64,000 bases of DNA from Cellvibrio sp. KY-GH-1 (GCF_008806975.1 NZ_CP031728.1:5063501-5127500), one strand, 5' to 3'; positions 37,342-46,573 are shown, counted from the first letter of the stretch. Numbers and translations are program-made. The notes: generated from the sequence alone by a model not told the origin.

Positions 37342-38160
37342 ATGCAAGATCCTAAACACGATCAGGTGCGCAGCCGCAACGAACCCTTTGTGGCGAAAAC
37401 GGCAACGCGCATTTGGCAAGAAATTCCTGATGCAGATAACCCCTACCTTGCGCGCGCGGCTTACTGCTATGGTTATGATCTGCTGGAGTTGATGAGCAGA
37501 CGATCATTTTCTGATGTTTTTTATTTGTTATTTCGCGGTGAGTTACCCACGCCAGAACAGGCGAACATTTTTGAAGCATTGATGATTAGCTTGATTAACC
37601 CCGGCCCTCGCCACCCCGCCACACGTGCCGCTATGAACGTGGGTGTTGGCAAAACTAACCCCTTGCATATTTTACCAATCGCCAGCGCGGTACTGGGTGG
37701 TGATTATCTCGGGGGTGGTGAAATTGAAAATGCGATGCGTTTTTTACGCAAACAACACGCTAATTCCGCACGGGATTTATTTAACGAATGGGCTGATCAG
37801 AGCACTTCTCCCGATACCCTTGCTGCCCATGGAATATATGGATTTACTCAAAAATATGGCGGTGTGGACTTCTTAACGCAATCTATTGCAAATCAGTTAT
37901 CAGAAATGCCGGGAGCTGGCGATTGTTTGCGTTGGGGGCAGGATTTCGCGCGCTACTTACATCCTTTGGGAATTGGTTGGTCAAGTACAGGCGTTGCGGC
38001 CGCCGTATTTGCCGATTTGGGATTTCATCCGCGCGCGGGCGGTTGTTTGTTTCAATTGTTGGGCGCACCGGGACTCGTTGCCCATGGTCTTGAGTTGGCA
38101 AATAAGCCTATTACTGCCATGCCGTTTGTGAGTGATGATAATTATGTTATTGAACGATGA
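37342..38160 (+). CDS. Short citrate-synthase-like protein A (citryl-CoA-lyase-like)
   Basis: 272 residues, far shorter than citrate synthase (about 370-430) and near the size of citryl-CoA lyase. Family resemblance is seen in SRRSFSDVFYLLFRGELPT, RHPATRAAMNVGVGKTNPLH, AVLGGDYLGGGEIENAM, RYLHPLGIGW and the C-terminal LLGAPGLVAHGLELANKP (the acyl-CoA-site region GxxAHxxE). The HP pair of the catalytic GxGHP motif appears kept in YLHPLG. It may condense or cleave a citrate-like acid with acyl-CoA. It lies 15 bases after the receptor gene and overlaps the second homologue, suggesting a two-subunit enzyme. Confidence 0.7.
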   Translation: MQDPKHDQVRSRNEPFVAKTATRIWQEIPDADNPYLARAAYCYGYDLLELMSRRSFSDVFYLLFRGELPTPEQANIFEALMISLINPGPRHPATRAAMNVGVGKTNPLHILPIASAVLGGDYLGGGEIENAMRFLRKQHANSARDLFNEWADQSTSPDTLAAHGIYGFTQKYGGVDFLTQSIANQLSEMPGAGDCLRWGQDFARYLHPLGIGWSSTGVAAAVFADLGFHPRAGGCLFQLLGAPGLVAHGLELANKPITAMPFVSDDNYVIER

Positions 38161-39004
38161 AGATTCGCTACACAATACTTCCAACAGTAACCCGGATGTA
38201 ATTCACTTTCTTGACCAGCAACGGGGAAAAATTTTTAGTAAAACCGGTGGCTGGTTTCCTGGTAAAGGTGTCTTTTCCCACGGCTATTCCATGCTGGAAG
38301 AACTGGTGGGTGAAAAATCCTATTTTCAAATTTTAATCTTAAATGCAACAGGAAAATTAGTAACTAAAGAGCTAGCCGATTGGGTTGAAGCAATTTATGG
38401 CTGTTTAAGCTGGCCAGACCCGCGTATATGGTGCAATCAAATTGGCGCGCTTGCCGGCGCCGCGCGCACATCCGTGGTAGCAGCCACTACCATTGGGTCT
38501 CTCGCGGCGGATTCTCGGTCTTATGGTCCCTACACCTTGCTGGAAGGGTTGCGTTTTATTCAGCGAGCGCACGCACAATTTCTTGCTGGCGCCAACGCGC
38601 AGGAAATCGTTCAACGTATTACGACCGCCAATCGCGGTAAACCTTATATTGTTGGTTATATTCGCCCGATTGCTAAAGGTGATGAGCGCCTTGAAGCCAT
38701 GGAGCGCTTTGCAAAAAAATTGGGATTTCATACAGGCTCGCACCTTTCTCTCGCCTACGAGATTGAAAAAGTATTAATGCGTGAGTTTGATGAAGGGATG
38801 AATATTAATGGCTATATGTCAGCGTTTCTTTCAGATCAGGGCTTTACTCCCGAAGAAGTTTATCAAATGTTCGCCGTCATGGTGGCCAGCGGTGTAACGG
38901 CCTGTTATCTGGATACTTATCAGCGTCCAGCGGATACTTTTTTACCCTTGCGCTGTGAGGATATTGATTACCAGGGGCCAGCGGCGCGCAGAGTCCCTGA
39001 ATAA
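38144..39004 (+). CDS. Short citrate-synthase-like protein B with altered active site
   Basis: 286 residues from the ATG at 38144; upstream GTG 38132 and ATG 38135 are also in frame, and all overlap the preceding gene. Citrate-synthase family features: KGVFSHGYSMLEELVG, PDPRIWCNQIGALAGAARTS, SRSYGPYTLLEGLRFI and GKPYIVGYIRPIAKGDERL. In the last motif the usual GxGHPxxxxxDPR has become GYIRPIAKGDER, so the catalytic histidine is an arginine; the region where citrate synthase has NVDF reads NINGY, so the catalytic aspartate also appears replaced. It could be a non-catalytic partner of protein A or have changed chemistry. Residue matches were made by eye. Confidence 0.65.
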   Translation: MLLNDEDSLHNTSNSNPDVIHFLDQQRGKIFSKTGGWFPGKGVFSHGYSMLEELVGEKSYFQILILNATGKLVTKELADWVEAIYGCLSWPDPRIWCNQIGALAGAARTSVVAATTIGSLAADSRSYGPYTLLEGLRFIQRAHAQFLAGANAQEIVQRITTANRGKPYIVGYIRPIAKGDERLEAMERFAKKLGFHTGSHLSLAYEIEKVLMREFDEGMNINGYMSAFLSDQGFTPEEVYQMFAVMVASGVTACYLDTYQRPADTFLPLRCEDIDYQGPAARRVPE

Positions 39005-39034
39005 ATTTCCCTTCTAATTTATGTAGGAATAGTT

Positions 39035-39757
39035 ATGCAAAAAAATGCGTTGGTGACAGGTGGAAACTCAGGCATAGGTTATGCGACAGCGAAGCTATTA
39101 AAGGCCAAGGGTTATTCAGTGTTTATTTGTGGTCGTGATCAGGCGCGAATCGATAAAGCAGCGCAGGAACTTGGGGTAACGGCAATTCTTGCTGATGTTG
39201 GCAATGCAGGCGATGTGTTGCGGCTGGTAAATTATTTTTCCGATAAACCGTTGAGTGCTCTGGTAAATAATGCGGCTGTTGCGCATTTTATTCCTTTGCC
39301 GTTAATTACCAGCGCTGATTTTGACCAGTTTATGAATGTCAATTTGCGCGCGCCATTGGAATTAATTAAAGGGTTGTTACCTTCGCTGCAACAAGTCGGC
39401 GGAAGTATTACGAATGTTTCATCGGCAGTTGTAAATAATGGCTTAGCGAATGCGGCGCTCTATGCGGCGACTAAGGGAGCTTTGGAGGCAGTGACTAAAA
39501 GCCTCGCTATTGAATTAGCGCCCGTCGGCATTCGCATTAACGCCGTTTCACCCGGCGCGATAGACACCCCGATTATTGGTAAGCTGGGTTTTGATGAGCC
39601 TACTCAGGCAGCGATTAAGGCCCATATGGAAACGACTATTCCATTAAAACGTTTTGGTCGCCCGGAAGAAGTAGCAGAAGTCATTGTGGCGCAGTTGGAG
39701 TCTAGCTATACCACCGGCGCAATCTGGGCGGTGGATGGTGGTGTTAATGTAACTTAA
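39035..39757 (+). CDS. Short-chain dehydrogenase/reductase
   Basis: 240 residues, classical SDR. Cofactor motif TGGNSGIG at 8-15, NNAA near 88-91, catalytic Ser in NVSSAV, Tyr-x3-Lys in YAATK, and C-terminal GAIWAVDGG. Oxidises or reduces a hydroxyl/keto group with NAD(P). Located 30 bases after citrate-synthase-like protein B and followed by a terminator, so it closes the cluster and probably acts on the same metabolite. Confidence 0.88.
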   Translation: MQKNALVTGGNSGIGYATAKLLKAKGYSVFICGRDQARIDKAAQELGVTAILADVGNAGDVLRLVNYFSDKPLSALVNNAAVAHFIPLPLITSADFDQFMNVNLRAPLELIKGLLPSLQQVGGSITNVSSAVVNNGLANAALYAATKGALEAVTKSLAIELAPVGIRINAVSPGAIDTPIIGKLGFDEPTQAAIKAHMETTIPLKRFGRPEEVAEVIVAQLESSYTTGAIWAVDGGVNVT

Positions 39758-39800
39758 TATGTAGTTGTGTCGGCGCCAAACAGTTAAGGGGATAATGAGC

Positions 39801-39828
39801 AGGGGCTAATGAGCCCCTTAATTTTTTT
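39801..39828 (+). terminator. Terminator of the receptor/citrate-synthase-like cluster
   Basis: AGGGGCT (39801-39807) pairs with AGCCCCT (39812-39818), four-base loop, followed by TAATTTTTTT. Intrinsic terminator 43 bases after the SDR stop. It overlaps the last codon of the convergent GGDEF-EAL gene. Confidence 0.85.
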
Positions 39829-42352
39829 ATGACGATGCAATTTCTTGCTTGAGTAGCAAGCGCTCAACGGGTAACGGATGCCCTATGTGATAACCCTGTA
39901 CAAAATCTACGTTCATACTTTTCAATATTTCCAGAATGGCTTCGTTCTCCACATATTCCGCGACGGCTTTTTTGCCGAGTGCCTGGATTACCTGAATCAT
40001 GGATTTCACCAGAGTCTGGTCAACTTGATCGCGATGCAAGTTCTGGATAAAAGAACCATCCAGTTTGATGTAATCCGCCGGTAAATCTTTTAGATAAGCA
40101 AAACTGCTAAAGCCGGAACCAAAATCGTCGACTGAAAAGCTGCAACCAAGTTTATGCAAATCAGCAATGACTTTTTGAGTGATGTGTAGATTAAACAAGC
40201 TGGCGCTTTCTGTTAATTCAAACGTGATGCGTTTAGGGTTCACACCGGTCGCGGTGAGATTTTCCAAAATGGTCGGCACCAGATTTTCATCTTTAAAGGC
40301 CTGTGCCGATAAATTAATAGCAATGTGATTTAGCTCAGGATGATTATGCAGGGTGTGGATTGCCAGTTTGATAATCCAGCGATCCAGCAAATGCATTTCA
40401 CCCGCAGATTCCAATGCAGGAATAAAGGTGTCCGGCCCTAAAATACGCCCGTCGGGCTCACGCAACCTCACCAACGCTTCGTAATAGGAAACGCGGTTGT
40501 TTTTAATATCGAAGATGGGTTGGAAGTAGAGCACCATGCGATCTTCCATAATGGCCTTGCGAATTTTTTGCGAGGTATTGATGGAATGACGCAACTCGTC
40601 ACTTTCGCTGTCGAGCGGATCGTATTGGTGAATCAAATTGCGGCCACGCCCTTTGGCGACATAAAGCGCAATGTCAGCGCGCATTAAATGCTCTTCGGCG
40701 TTGTTGGTGCTGCCATCAATCAGGGTGAGCCCAATACTGCTGCCCAGGCTGATGCGTTGTTCCTGCAATTGAAAGGTGAATTCCGCAACGATTTGTTGAA
40801 TGTTGCGTGCAAACTCATAGACTTCATGCGCCTTAATATCGCGCAGCAGGATCGCAAATTCATCGCCACCCAAGCGACATAAAATATCAGTACCGCGAAT
40901 GCGCTTGCTAAGCAGGTGCGACATCTCGCGCAACACTTCATCGCCTTTTTGATGGCCAAAAGTGTCGTTGATTACTTTGAAGTGATCGAGGTCAAGATAC
41001 ACCAGTGCGTGTTGACGATTATTGCGCACGGAATCCGCCGTGAGTTGTGCGAGTGTCGATTCAAAAAAATGGCGGTTGTACAGGCCGGTTAAGGAATCGT
41101 GCATCGCCAAATATTTTAGCTGCTCCTGGGATTCGCGTCGCTCGGTGATGTTGTCCAAGCAGATGGTGAGATTTTCTGAATCCTGCAACCTGGTGGATCG
41201 GCTGACTTTTAACTGCGCCCAGAGTTTTTGTCCGCGATAGTTGCTTAGGCATAGCTCAAATTCAGGGCAGGGTTTATTGCTTTGCAGGGTTTTGCGAATT
41301 TTATTTTTGAACAGCGAATACTGGTTAAAATCATCAATGGCAATAAACGCTTCCAGTGATTGCCCAATACATTCACTCACCGGAAAACCCATCATGGTTT
41401 CCCAGGCATGGTTTAAATATTGGATTTTAAAATCGGCATCCAGTTCCATGACTACTGATTGCAAATCGTTGAGCAATTGGTGATGGCTTTCATAGAGTGC
41501 GCGGTATTCGCGCTCTCGTTCTTGTACGTCGTTAACTCGCGCGGCGAATTGCGCATTGCTAACTAAATAGTCGTCGCGGTGAATGGCGATATCGCACACC
41601 TTGCGCAATTGTTCTGCGCGAAATGGTTTGGGCAGGAAATCTACCGCGCCCATAAGCATCAGCTCTTCTGCTTGGTCAATCGTGGTGTGTGCCGTCATGA
41701 TCACGACTGGCTGGTTGGCGTCGATACTGTGAATCTCCATCAAAATATCGCGCCCAGATAACTTGGGTAGCATCACGTCCAGCAGTACCAGGTCCTGACG
41801 GCCTTGCACCCAGGCACGCAGGCCGGCGTCGCCTTCATTCGCAAATTCAATATCAAAGGCACCAGACAGAATGCGTCGAATTAAATCGGCGGTGTCGGGT
41901 TCATCTTCTACTACCAGCAGACGCGGCTTGGGTGTGATCGTTTCTTTTTGGCGGGTAAGATTTTTAACGACGGCCGGTAGTTGCTGCAGATGTTCCAGAG
42001 GGAGTAACTGATTGATACCGTATTCGCGCGCGGTCACTTCGGCGATACGTTCACACCAGGTTTGCGCGGTAATCACGATGGGCAAATCAACACGGCAGAG
42101 CAAAATACCGCTGCGTACCAAGCGCGATAGCCGCCAGCCATCCATATCGGGAATGTTTACATCTACAATTAATAGATCGATGGTTTGCTGGCGTAACACC
42201 CGCAGGGCTTTTTGTGCAGAGTCTACGCAGCTGGTGTTGGCATGCGCGAGTGTTTGCACGCTGGCGTTGATCATGGCCAGTGCGTCGGGGTCGTTATTAA
42301 CGATGAGAATGTTAATAGGTGAGTCAGGTTGATTGGTGTTATCGATTAACAC
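39827..42352 (-). CDS. REC-REC-PAS-GGDEF-EAL c-di-GMP regulator
   Basis: 841 residues. Two receiver domains in tandem (acceptor Asp in LIVDVNIPDMDGW, about residue 60, and LVLLDVMLPKLSG, about 195), a PAS domain (about 305-415), a GGDEF domain with intact RLGGDEFAILL, and an EAL domain with EALVRL, AINLSAQAF, FELTES, DDFGSGFSSF, KLDGSF, AEYVEN and QGYHIGHP. Both synthase and phosphodiesterase signatures look complete, so either activity is possible. Two receivers suggest input from more than one kinase. No kinase gene is adjacent on the same strand. Confidence 0.92.
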   Translation of the reverse strand: MLIDNTNQPDSPINILIVNNDPDALAMINASVQTLAHANTSCVDSAQKALRVLRQQTIDLLIVDVNIPDMDGWRLSRLVRSGILLCRVDLPIVITAQTWCERIAEVTAREYGINQLLPLEHLQQLPAVVKNLTRQKETITPKPRLLVVEDEPDTADLIRRILSGAFDIEFANEGDAGLRAWVQGRQDLVLLDVMLPKLSGRDILMEIHSIDANQPVVIMTAHTTIDQAEELMLMGAVDFLPKPFRAEQLRKVCDIAIHRDDYLVSNAQFAARVNDVQEREREYRALYESHHQLLNDLQSVVMELDADFKIQYLNHAWETMMGFPVSECIGQSLEAFIAIDDFNQYSLFKNKIRKTLQSNKPCPEFELCLSNYRGQKLWAQLKVSRSTRLQDSENLTICLDNITERRESQEQLKYLAMHDSLTGLYNRHFFESTLAQLTADSVRNNRQHALVYLDLDHFKVINDTFGHQKGDEVLREMSHLLSKRIRGTDILCRLGGDEFAILLRDIKAHEVYEFARNIQQIVAEFTFQLQEQRISLGSSIGLTLIDGSTNNAEEHLMRADIALYVAKGRGRNLIHQYDPLDSESDELRHSINTSQKIRKAIMEDRMVLYFQPIFDIKNNRVSYYEALVRLREPDGRILGPDTFIPALESAGEMHLLDRWIIKLAIHTLHNHPELNHIAINLSAQAFKDENLVPTILENLTATGVNPKRITFELTESASLFNLHITQKVIADLHKLGCSFSVDDFGSGFSSFAYLKDLPADYIKLDGSFIQNLHRDQVDQTLVKSMIQVIQALGKKAVAEYVENEAILEILKSMNVDFVQGYHIGHPLPVERLLLKQEIASS

Positions 42353-42468
42353 TCATGAGTCTCCGAATTAATATCCTTTTAGCCTAGCATAAACCGCTAA
42401 AACCTTTTCATTTGAAAAAGTTTTTCATGTAAATCTTCCCTGTATTCGCAAACGGTTATACCGGGCGT

Positions 42469-44283
42469 TTAACCACCCGGTGTTGCAGAGCCATTGACTG
42501 CCAGACCTTTAATGCGGTCGCCCATGGGCGGTACCTCTTCGCGGTCTATGCGTATATCCAAAAGTGTAGGCCCTTTTTTATTAAAAAGCGCAGCATAATC
42601 CAATTGTTCAAGCTGGGTTGGGCAGTCAATCACTATGCCATCTACACCCATGGCTTGTGCCAGTTGCGCGTAGTTCACATTGTTAAGTTCCCAGCCGATG
42701 GATTCCTGCTGGCCGAGGCGCTGGCCATGCATCACCATGCCCATCGCAGCATCGTTTAATACCAGAAATACGACAGGCAATTGTTGTTGCGCAGCGACGG
42801 TAATTTCCTGCGCACTCATCAAGTAAGAACCATCGCCAACAATACACAGGGTCGGTGCCGCGCGATTGCCAATGGCCGAGCCTATTGCGGCTCCAATTGA
42901 CCAGGCCATGGAGCCATAACCCATGGCAATGCGATAAAGGCCATTGCTATTACTGCGACTCAAATAATGGGTAGCCCACGACCAGCCATTGCCGGCATCA
43001 ATAAATATGCGTGTGTCTTGTGGCAGTGCACGTGAGAGATGACTCATTAGGCGCTGGGGTTTGACCGGGCGTGCGTTGGAAAGGCATTTGTGCTCGTCGG
43101 TCAGGCGGAAGAAGCCGCCATTCGCATTAGGGGTTGATGTGTTGCCGGGTAGGGTGGCCCAGGTGCGGCCCCATTTGCGGATCTCGCGCACCTTCTCCAC
43201 CAGCCGCGTGAAAATCACATCGATATTGCCAAACACATGCAGGTTGGCCATGGGTGAGCGAGTGAAGTGTTCGATGGAGGAATCTATGTGCACTAACTTG
43301 GTATTGAGCAGGTCATCTTTCCAGCCGCTAGTACCCAATTCACCCAGCTCGGTACCCACTGCCAGGATCAGGTCTACGTCTTTGTTTTGCAGGAGTTCAC
43401 GTGCGCTTTCGTGTCCGGCAAAGCCATAAACACCGCGATATTGTGGGTGGTGCTCGTCCACCCAGGTTTTACCCATAGGGCCTGTGACGAAGGCGGCACC
43501 CGTTAACTCGATAAACTCCATAATTTGCTGACTGGCCTTGCCCACGCCATTGCCGATATACATCACCAGGTTGTCGACCTTGCCCAGCTTTTCACACAAG
43601 CGGGCGATTGCAGAATCGTCGGCAAGAGCGAAGTCGTGGACCAACAGATCGCTGTGAATATGGGCGTTGATCGTCGCCGGCGAACGCAAAATATCCGCTG
43701 GAATACTGATATGGACCGGGCCATTGGGTTTGCGATGAGCGGCCATAATGGCGGACACCAGTTTGCTCTCCAATTGTTCATGGTGCGAAATCAGCGTATT
43801 AAACTGGGTGACATAGCGGAACATGCCGACCGTATCTATCGCCGTGCAACTGGATTCCTGCAGGGCGCGTTTGCCAAATTTGGGCAAGGGTGTCTGGGCG
43901 GTAATGACCAGCATAGGAACTTCGTCGGCCAAGGCAGACGCAACACCGGTAATCAGGTTAGTAGCGCCGGGGCCAGTAGTGGCGCAGACCACACCCATCT
44001 TGCCGGTTTCACGGGTATAGCCATCGGCCATAAACGCGGCGCCACATTCGTGACGGGCAACTACCAACCGCGGCCCGCCTTTGCGTTCGCTGCGAGCGAG
44101 CGAATTGAGCAGGGGTTCAATTGCACCACCTGGCACACCAAACACTGTGTCAATGCCCATTTGATGCAGGTAGTCGACCAGCAAGTCGGCGTAGGTTGTG
44201 GGTAATTCTGCTTGGGGGGGCAACTCTGAAACCGCTTCGGGCAGTTCGGGCGCCAAATAGGGGATATTGACGAGCTGTAGCAT
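42469..44283 (-). CDS. ThDP-dependent acetolactate-synthase-like enzyme
   Basis: 604 residues with the three domains of the family. Catalytic Glu in VARHECGAAFMADGY (about 80), FAD/middle domain with VMYIGNGVGKASQQ, and the thiamine diphosphate/Mg motif starting IVGDGSYLMSAQEI and ending VLNDAAMG. It condenses 2-oxo acids such as pyruvate, or decarboxylates a related acid. No ilvN-type regulatory gene is adjacent, so it is probably not the biosynthetic IlvBN. A promoter region and a terminator separate it from nrtD. The exact reaction cannot be told. Confidence 0.82.
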   Translation of the reverse strand: MLQLVNIPYLAPELPEAVSELPPQAELPTTYADLLVDYLHQMGIDTVFGVPGGAIEPLLNSLARSERKGGPRLVVARHECGAAFMADGYTRETGKMGVVCATTGPGATNLITGVASALADEVPMLVITAQTPLPKFGKRALQESSCTAIDTVGMFRYVTQFNTLISHHEQLESKLVSAIMAAHRKPNGPVHISIPADILRSPATINAHIHSDLLVHDFALADDSAIARLCEKLGKVDNLVMYIGNGVGKASQQIMEFIELTGAAFVTGPMGKTWVDEHHPQYRGVYGFAGHESARELLQNKDVDLILAVGTELGELGTSGWKDDLLNTKLVHIDSSIEHFTRSPMANLHVFGNIDVIFTRLVEKVREIRKWGRTWATLPGNTSTPNANGGFFRLTDEHKCLSNARPVKPQRLMSHLSRALPQDTRIFIDAGNGWSWATHYLSRSNSNGLYRIAMGYGSMAWSIGAAIGSAIGNRAAPTLCIVGDGSYLMSAQEITVAAQQQLPVVFLVLNDAAMGMVMHGQRLGQQESIGWELNNVNYAQLAQAMGVDGIVIDCPTQLEQLDYAALFNKKGPTLLDIRIDREEVPPMGDRIKGLAVNGSATPGG

Positions 44284-44577
44284 GGACTTCGCACCTTGTT
44301 TCCAAAAGTGAGTGGTCCGTCACAGTTGATAGGTTTTTAGTATGCTGCACAATATATACCAATGATGAAAAATGTGCCAATCATTTAATGAGCAAACTGT
44401 ATAAAACCTGATCTTTTCAAGGCCTTAAGGTGCTAAAGAACTGCAAAGGGTATTTAAACAGGCATAAAAAAGCCCCGGCGAGCCGGGGCAAACAGAGGAT
44501 ATTTTCGCACCAATTCCAGCTTCGCGATGCCGATGAGGCACCGCCGGAGAGCAAGGAGGCTGCAACTGGCTACGAAA
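44284..44577. other. Intergenic region between nrtD and the ThDP enzyme
   Basis: About 290 bp. It holds the nrtD terminator hairpin (44466-44489) and presumably the promoter of the ThDP enzyme gene. A short frame on the plus strand (44430-44648) is not supported. Confidence 0.5.
44466..44489 (-). terminator. Terminator of the nrtABD operon
   Basis: On the minus strand GCCCCGG-CTCG-CCGGGGC is followed directly by TTTTTT. Strong intrinsic terminator about 90 bases after the nrtD stop. Confidence 0.92.
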
Positions 44578-45438
44578 TCATGCGACGCTTTTGGCCTGTG
44601 CAGGCGCGCCTTGTTCAGCTTGTTTCTCCGCGCGCTTGGCGGAGATAGGTTCAATTTTTTTTTGCTTTTCGTAGAGGAAGCGCAATACCGCCGAGCGATA
44701 GCCGTTGTATTCGGCGTTATCTGCCAGTTCCAGGCGATTGCGTGGGCGCGGCAATTTCACATCCAGAATTTCCCCAACGGTGGCGGCCGGGCCATTGGTC
44801 ATCATTACAATACGATCAGACAAGAGAACCGCTTCATCCACGTCGTGGGTGATCATAATTACGGTGTTGCCCAACTCGTTCTGAATTTCCATCAGGGAAT
44901 CTTGCAGGTGCGCGCGGGTCAGTGCATCCAGTGCGCCGAACGGTTCGTCCATCAGCAGCACTTGCGGTTCCATTGCCAGGGCGCGGGCAATACCCACGCG
45001 CTGCTTCATACCGCCAGAGATTTCATCCGGGCGCTTGTGCATAGCGTGGGTCATATGCACCAGCTCCAGGTTGTGTTCAATCCATTCGCGCATTTCTGCT
45101 TTGGTTTTCTTGCCTTTGAATACGCGCTTAACACCCAGCTCTACGTTTTCGTAGGCGGTTAACCACGGCAACAGAGAGTGGTTCTGGAATACGACGGCGC
45201 GCTCAGGGCCAGGTTCATTGACTTCGCGGCCATTCAATACCACTCCGCCGGTGGTGGCTTGGTACAGACCGGCAACAATGTTCAACACGGTGGATTTACC
45301 ACAACCCGAGTGACCAATCAGCGATACAAATTCGCCTTTTTTAATTTTCAAATCCACATCGCGCAGTGCGCAAAAAGGACCTTTGGGCGTGGGGAACTCA
45401 ATTCCAACTTTTGTTAATTCCAAATGAATCTGGCTCAT
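44578..45438 (-). CDS. nrtD: Nitrate-type ABC transporter ATPase
   Basis: 286 residues. Walker A GHSGCGKST (about 43-51), signature ISGGMKQRVGIARAL, Walker B VLLMDEPFGALD and the switch histidine in VIMITHDVDEA. This is the single-domain NrtD/SsuB-like type; no solute-binding domain is fused, unlike cyanobacterial NrtC. Together with the two upstream genes it forms a complete importer for nitrate or a similar anion. It is the only ATPase near either nitrate-type permease in the window. Confidence 0.92.
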   Translation of the reverse strand: MSQIHLELTKVGIEFPTPKGPFCALRDVDLKIKKGEFVSLIGHSGCGKSTVLNIVAGLYQATTGGVVLNGREVNEPGPERAVVFQNHSLLPWLTAYENVELGVKRVFKGKKTKAEMREWIEHNLELVHMTHAMHKRPDEISGGMKQRVGIARALAMEPQVLLMDEPFGALDALTRAHLQDSLMEIQNELGNTVIMITHDVDEAVLLSDRIVMMTNGPAATVGEILDVKLPRPRNRLELADNAEYNGYRSAVLRFLYEKQKKIEPISAKRAEKQAEQGAPAQAKSVA

Positions 45439-45521
45439 GGTATTTCCTCTGTCTAAATCTGTAGTGAAATAATTTGTTGGTCAATGTAGATAACGCAATT
45501 TGCGTACCGTTTTGTAAGTGA

Positions 45522-46499
45522 TTAACGGACTACGGCGCTCTTATCCCAATTCACATAGGTTTGAATCATTAAAATGGCGCGGTCGAGCAAAAAGCCGATC
45601 AAACCAATCACCAAAATGGCGAGACAAATACGACTCAACGAATCGGATGAACCATTCTGGAATTCATCCCACACAAATTTTCCCAGGCCTGGGTTTTGCG
45701 ACAGCATTTCTGCGGCGATCAACACCATCCAGGCAATACCCAGCGAAATACGCAAGCCGGTAAACATCATCGGAATAGCGGAAGGCAATACAATTTTGAT
45801 GACGTGAGTGAACCAGCCCAAGCGCAATACGCGGCTCACATTGATCAAATCCTTACTGACGCCAGCAACACCAACTGCCGTGTTGATCATTGTCGGCCAG
45901 AGCGAGCAGAGGCTGACCGTGAATAGGGAAATGATGTAAGACTTGGAGAAGGTCGGTGATTCGGATACGTATACTGCGCTAACAACCAGGGTTACCAGCG
46001 GCAACCATGCAAGTGGTGACACGGGTTTGAATAATTGAATCAGCGGGTTGATTGCGCCATAGAGCGTTTGGCTTAAACCGATAACTATTCCTACTGGTAT
46101 CGCGATTATCGATGCTACAAAAAATCCCGACAGTACGGTTAGTAAGCTGGTATTAATTTTATCAAAAAAAGTCGGGCGACCGCTGAATGCGCGCTCATCC
46201 AATTTGGCATTGGGATCTTTTGCCAGCAACTCGGCATTGCGTTTTTCCTGACGTTCATAAAATTGTTCGGCGCGTGCCTGCTCGGATTGATATTCGTCTA
46301 CCAAGTTGCCCCACTGTTCAAAAACTTGTTTTGGTTGCGGAAAGTTTCCGAGCGACGTTTTGATGTTCGGGGCCAAGGTGTGCCAAACGGCTAGGAATAT
46401 TAATAAGCCCAAGGTTGGCATGGTAACGTTGATAATCACATCGCGCCATTTAATGGCTTTTAGTTGTTCTAACTTCAATGTGGAAAGTTTATTGCTCAT
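45522..46499 (-). CDS. nrtB: Nitrate-type ABC transporter permease
   Basis: 325 residues. An N-terminal helix (VTMPTLGLLIFLAVWHTLA), an extra cytoplasmic or periplasmic charged insert of about 70 residues (EYQSEQARAEQFYERQEKRN), then about five helices with the permease-ATPase contact (EAA-like) region, including ISLGIAWMVLIAAEMLSQNPG. The end, LLDRAILMIQTYVNWDK, is typical of NrtB. Preceded by nrtA and followed by nrtD. Confidence 0.92.
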   Translation of the reverse strand: MSNKLSTLKLEQLKAIKWRDVIINVTMPTLGLLIFLAVWHTLAPNIKTSLGNFPQPKQVFEQWGNLVDEYQSEQARAEQFYERQEKRNAELLAKDPNAKLDERAFSGRPTFFDKINTSLLTVLSGFFVASIIAIPVGIVIGLSQTLYGAINPLIQLFKPVSPLAWLPLVTLVVSAVYVSESPTFSKSYIISLFTVSLCSLWPTMINTAVGVAGVSKDLINVSRVLRLGWFTHVIKIVLPSAIPMMFTGLRISLGIAWMVLIAAEMLSQNPGLGKFVWDEFQNGSSDSLSRICLAILVIGLIGFLLDRAILMIQTYVNWDKSAVVR

Positions 46500-46518
46500 A
46501 ACGAAATCCTCTGCTAGT

Positions 46519-46544
46519 GCTTGCCAGGTCGTAACCCGGCAAGC
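46519..46544 (-). other. Hairpin between nrtA and nrtB
   Basis: GCTTGCC (46519-46525) and GGCAAGC (46538-46544) form a 7-bp stem with a 12-base loop in the nrtA-nrtB gap. On the transcribed strand no T run follows, so it may protect the nrtA message and raise binding-protein output over the permease. Confidence 0.5.
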
Positions 46545-46573
46545 TTATTTTTTACTTGCACTCGCTAACGTGA

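Noticed and set aside
43525..44205. 226-codon antisense frame in the ThDP enzyme gene
   Set aside because: Sense strand carries conserved catalytic motifs; antisense frame is a by-product of codon bias.
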